Shown in pieces: positions 60,591 through 64,000 of a stretch of 64,000 nt of DNA. The notes beneath the pieces are model-generated. The model was given only the letters and a program-made list of their open reading frames with translations, did not search any database and was not told the origin of the DNA. How positions within the stretch are numbered: position 1 is the first letter of the stretch; every line of letters begins with the position of its first letter. The translations under genes were made by a program, and so were the position numbers. This stretch comes from Pseudooceanicola sp. (GTDB lineage Bacteria; Pseudomonadota; Alphaproteobacteria; Rhodobacterales; Rhodobacteraceae). The stretch covers positions 1-64,000 of the forward strand of contig NZ_JARGNH010000009.1 of assembly GCF_029213205.1 (NCBI RefSeq), in the 5' to 3' direction.

Positions 60591-62681
60591 GTGTCAGAAA
60601 CCAAGGTCACCATCCAAAAGGATGGGGAAGTCGCCATCATATCCATCGCAAGCCCGCCGGTGAACGCTCTGTCCGGGCGGGTCCGACAGGGGATTTGGGG
60701 GCATCTTCAAGCCGCGCTTGCGGACCCGGAAATCAAGGCAATCGTGCTGGCGGGCAGTGCCCGTGCCTTTTCCGGCGGCGCCGATCTGACCGAGTTTGGA
60801 AAGAGCACATTGGAGCCGGGTTTGAACCCGCTGATCGACGGCATCGAGGCGGCGGAAAAACCAGTGGTCGCGGCGGTCGAGGGGCTGGCCTATGGCGGTG
60901 GCTTCGAGATCGTGCTCGGCGCCCATTATCGGGTGTTGGGGCCGAAGGCGACGCTGGCCTTGCCCGAGGTCAAGATCGGGATCATTCCGGGCGCTGGCGG
61001 CACCCAAAGGCTGCCACGGCTGATCGGGCCAATCGCCGCCCTGGCGCCGATTGTCACCGGCGATCCGATCACCGCGCAACAGGCGCTTGATCTGGGCATT
61101 GCCGATGCGGTGGTTCAGGGTGATGTGATCGCTGAATCAATTGATTTTGCACGGAAAATTGCCGACAACCGGCCGTTGAACCGGATCTCGCAGAACGACG
61201 AATTCGTACGCGGAGTCGATCAGGCCGAGTTCGAGGCCGAGGCCAGCCGGCTGCTGTCTCGCAGCCGCAAGCTGAAGGCGCCGCAGGGCTGTGTCGCGGC
61301 GGTGCGGGCCTCGATGACGCAGTCCTTTGAGCAGGGCATGGCGACGGAACACGAGGTGTTTCACGAACTGCGCGAAAGTGATGAATCCAAGGCAATGCGG
61401 CATCTGTTTTTTGCCGAACGCGCCGCGTTGAAACTGCCCGGCGTGGCCAAGGCGACCGCACCCCGACAGGTCGAGAAAATCGCGGTGCTGGGGGCCGGGA
61501 CCATGGGTGGCGGGATCACCATGTCGATGGCCACCGGCGGCTATGATGTGACCATCATCGACCTCGATCCGGCGGCCCTGAAACGGGGTCTGGACATCAT
61601 CGAAAACAACTACCGCAAGACCCAGGCGCGCGGCGGCTTTACCGAGGCCGAAGTGACGGCTGCGTTGAGCCGGATCCACGGATCGACAGATTTCGAGGAT
61701 GTGAAAAATGCGGATATGGTGATCGAGGCGGTGTTCGAGAACATGGATCTGAAGAAACGGATCTTTGCCGATCTCGACCGGCTCTGCAAACTCGGCACGG
61801 TGCTGGCCTCGAACACCTCGTCGCTGGATTTGGATGAGATCGCCAGCGTCACCAAACGGCCCGAGGATGTGATCGGGATGCATTTCTTTTCCCCGGCCAA
61901 TGTTATGAAATTGCTTGAGAATGTGCGTGGAGCCAAGACGGCCCCCGAGGTTCTGGTGACCGCTAATGCGGTGGCTAAGCGGGCGGGCAAGGTGCCGGTG
62001 ACGGTTGGTGTCTGCAATGGCTTTGTCGGCAACCGGATGGGGGCCAGCCGCGGGCGGCAGGTGCATGCGCTGATGCTGGAAGGCGCGATGCCGCAACAGA
62101 TCGACCGGGCGGCCACCAGCTTCGGATTCGCGATGGGGCCGCTGGCGACCAATGATCTGGCGGGACTCGACGTCGGTTACTTGGTGCGCCAGGAGCGCGG
62201 CGAGGTGATGGAGATCCCCGACGCGATCGTCGAAAAGCTGGGCCGCAAGGGGCAAAAGACCAAGGCGGGCTTTTACCGCTATGAGGAGGGGTCGCGCAGC
62301 CCGATCCCGGATCCCGAGATCGAGACGCTGATCAGCGATATCCGCCGCGACAAGGGCTTTACCCCGCGCGCGTTCAGCGATGACGAGATTGTCGAGCGAC
62401 TGATCTTTCCGCTGATCAACGAAGCTGCGCAGATTCTGGACGAAGGCATCGCCACACGGGCCAGCGACATCGACCTGATCTATATCAACGGCTTTGGCTT
62501 TCCGCTCTGGACCGGCGGGCCGATGGCCTATGCCGACCGGGTCGGGGTGGCCGAGGTGGCCAGCAAGCTGGCGCAATATGCCGAGATGGCGGGCAGTGAT
62601 GAGCTGAAACCGAAACCGTTGCTGGCGCGATTGGCCGCGGAGGGCCGCAGCTTCGCAGATTTCGATAGGGAGCGTGGCTGA
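60591..62681 (+). CDS. Bifunctional enoyl-CoA hydratase / 3-hydroxyacyl-CoA dehydrogenase (FadB/FadJ-like)
   Basis: ARAFSGGADLTEFG crotonase motif; VLGAGTMGGGITMSMATGGYDVTIID NAD motif; HFFSPANVMKLLE. Confidence 0.95.
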   Translation: MSETKVTIQKDGEVAIISIASPPVNALSGRVRQGIWGHLQAALADPEIKAIVLAGSARAFSGGADLTEFGKSTLEPGLNPLIDGIEAAEKPVVAAVEGLAYGGGFEIVLGAHYRVLGPKATLALPEVKIGIIPGAGGTQRLPRLIGPIAALAPIVTGDPITAQQALDLGIADAVVQGDVIAESIDFARKIADNRPLNRISQNDEFVRGVDQAEFEAEASRLLSRSRKLKAPQGCVAAVRASMTQSFEQGMATEHEVFHELRESDESKAMRHLFFAERAALKLPGVAKATAPRQVEKIAVLGAGTMGGGITMSMATGGYDVTIIDLDPAALKRGLDIIENNYRKTQARGGFTEAEVTAALSRIHGSTDFEDVKNADMVIEAVFENMDLKKRIFADLDRLCKLGTVLASNTSSLDLDEIASVTKRPEDVIGMHFFSPANVMKLLENVRGAKTAPEVLVTANAVAKRAGKVPVTVGVCNGFVGNRMGASRGRQVHALMLEGAMPQQIDRAATSFGFAMGPLATNDLAGLDVGYLVRQERGEVMEIPDAIVEKLGRKGQKTKAGFYRYEEGSRSPIPDPEIETLISDIRRDKGFTPRAFSDDEIVERLIFPLINEAAQILDEGIATRASDIDLIYINGFGFPLWTGGPMAYADRVGVAEVASKLAQYAEMAGSDELKPKPLLARLAAEGRSFADFDRERG

Positions 62682-64000
62682 TGAACACCCATGCACCGAT
62701 CTGGGCTCAGCAGTTTCGTCCCGCCGTCGATCCGTTCTTTCAGCCCGAAAAGATTTGCCTCAACGGCATGCTCAAGCGCGCCTTTGATCAATGGGCCGAT
62801 ATGTGTCAGTTCGAATATTACGGACAGACATATACTTACGCAGAAATGCGGCAATTGGCGGCGCAGGTGGCCTCGGCGTTGAAAGCCGCCGGGATCAAGC
62901 GCGGCGACCGGGTGGCGCTGCATTTGCCCAATACCCCCTGGCATCCGATCTTTTTCTTTGGCGTGATGGCGGCTGGCGGGGTTGTCACCCATCTGTCGCC
63001 CTTGGATGCCGAGGCCGAGATTGCCCATAAGGTGCATGATGTTGGCGCCAAGATGGTGATTTCACTGTCGACCCCGGAATTCGCAGAGCGCTTTACCAAA
63101 CTCGTGCAAGATCCTGACTTTCCACCTATCTATCTCTGCGACGATCCGATTTCGGCGATGGGTCGACCTTGCCCGGTGCCCGAGTCAATGCAGTCGGCCA
63201 GCGCGCTTCTGGCTGGACATGAGGGCGCGGTTTACGACCCGCCGATGATGCGGCTTGATGAATTGGCGTTGCTGCAATTCACCGGCGGCACCACCGGCGT
63301 GCCCAAGGCGGCGATGCTGACCCATGGCAATCTGAGCGCCGCCGAGCAGACCTACAACCACCTTTCCGCCGCCGATCCCGGGGCCGAGCCGGGCAAGCCG
63401 GGGATGCTCTATGCGCCGCTGTTCCACATCATGGGGCTGACCAGCGCGATGCTGAAACGCACGATGGAGGGTGGCCGGATGCATCTGCGGCTGCGCTTTG
63501 ACGCGGCCTCGGTGATTGACGACGTGGAAAAGCACCGGATTGCCAGCCTTAGCGGGGTGCCGACCACTTGGATCGCCATCATGCAGCTTCCCGATATCGA
63601 CAAGCGGGATCTGTCCTCCGTCGAAAATGTCAGCTCGGGCGGTGCGCCGCTGCCCCGCGAGGTGTTCAACCGCATTCGCGACCTGACCGGGCTCAAGATC
63701 GGCGGCGGCTGGGGGATGACCGAAACTGCGTCGAACGGCACCTCGGTGCCGCGCGATTTCCCGGATGAGAAGCTCGGGACCATCGGTATTCCGTTGCCGG
63801 GGATGGATATGGCGATTGTCGATCTTGAGGATCCGACCAAGCGCCTGGCCACCGGCGAACCTGGCGAGATCATCATCAAGGGCCCCGCCGTCACCATCGG
63901 CTATTGGCAGAACGAAGAAGAGACCCGCAACGCCTTTGTCGATGGTTATCTGCTGACCGGCGATATCGGCTACATGGATGAGGACGGGTATTTCTATATC
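62681..64000 (+). CDS. AMP-binding acyl-CoA synthetase/ligase, truncated by window edge
   Basis: ATG at 62681 overlaps upstream TGA; open to window end; MNTHAPIWAQQFRPAVDPFF..., LLQFTGGTTGVPKAAMLTHGN AMP-binding motif. Absent from the ORF track because no stop occurs in the window. Confidence 0.93.
   Translation, partial: MNTHAPIWAQQFRPAVDPFFQPEKICLNGMLKRAFDQWADMCQFEYYGQTYTYAEMRQLAAQVASALKAAGIKRGDRVALHLPNTPWHPIFFFGVMAAGGVVTHLSPLDAEAEIAHKVHDVGAKMVISLSTPEFAERFTKLVQDPDFPPIYLCDDPISAMGRPCPVPESMQSASALLAGHEGAVYDPPMMRLDELALLQFTGGTTGVPKAAMLTHGNLSAAEQTYNHLSAADPGAEPGKPGMLYAPLFHIMGLTSAMLKRTMEGGRMHLRLRFDAASVIDDVEKHRIASLSGVPTTWIAIMQLPDIDKRDLSSVENVSSGGAPLPREVFNRIRDLTGLKIGGGWGMTETASNGTSVPRDFPDEKLGTIGIPLPGMDMAIVDLEDPTKRLATGEPGEIIIKGPAVTIGYWQNEEETRNAFVDGYLLTGDIGYMDEDGYFYI

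Overview
This GC-rich window looks like an alphaproteobacterial chromosome, probably Rhodobacteraceae (judged from gene content and order). It has two parts. (1) Bases 1 to about 8.53 kb are the right end of an integrated accessory island. The island abuts the 3' end of a tRNA-Asn(GTT) gene and carries a large tyrosine recombinase beside it. It contains what reads as an IS21-family insertion-sequence end abutting a 22-codon mcrB tail, a full-length mcrC, a KfrA-like gene, and a compact three-gene module. That module encodes an uncharacterised helical protein, a small PD-(D/E)XK-like protein, and a soluble FtsH-like AAA+/M41 metalloprotease. It is the best candidate in the window for an undescribed, possibly defensive, system. 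(2) From about 8.53 to 64 kb the sequence is mostly core chromosome: purMN, rnd, pgk, class I aldolase, pdhABC, tatABC, nlpD-like, pcm-surE, purF, cvpA, radA, an Mla-like transporter, alr, dnaB, pyrE, pyrC, CO-dehydrogenase-type accessory genes, infC, and a CoA-transferase/beta-oxidation cluster. Within it is a surface-glycan-type cluster of three paralogous glycosyltransferases and a sulfotransferase. Other notable items are an apparent CTG start codon for infC, a perfect 34-nt inverted repeat between pyrE and pyrC, a three-copy GC-rich intergenic repeat family, a coxS without adjacent coxL/coxM, and a truncated acyl-CoA ligase at the right edge that the ORF track omits. All family assignments come from motif recognition by eye; no database search was run.
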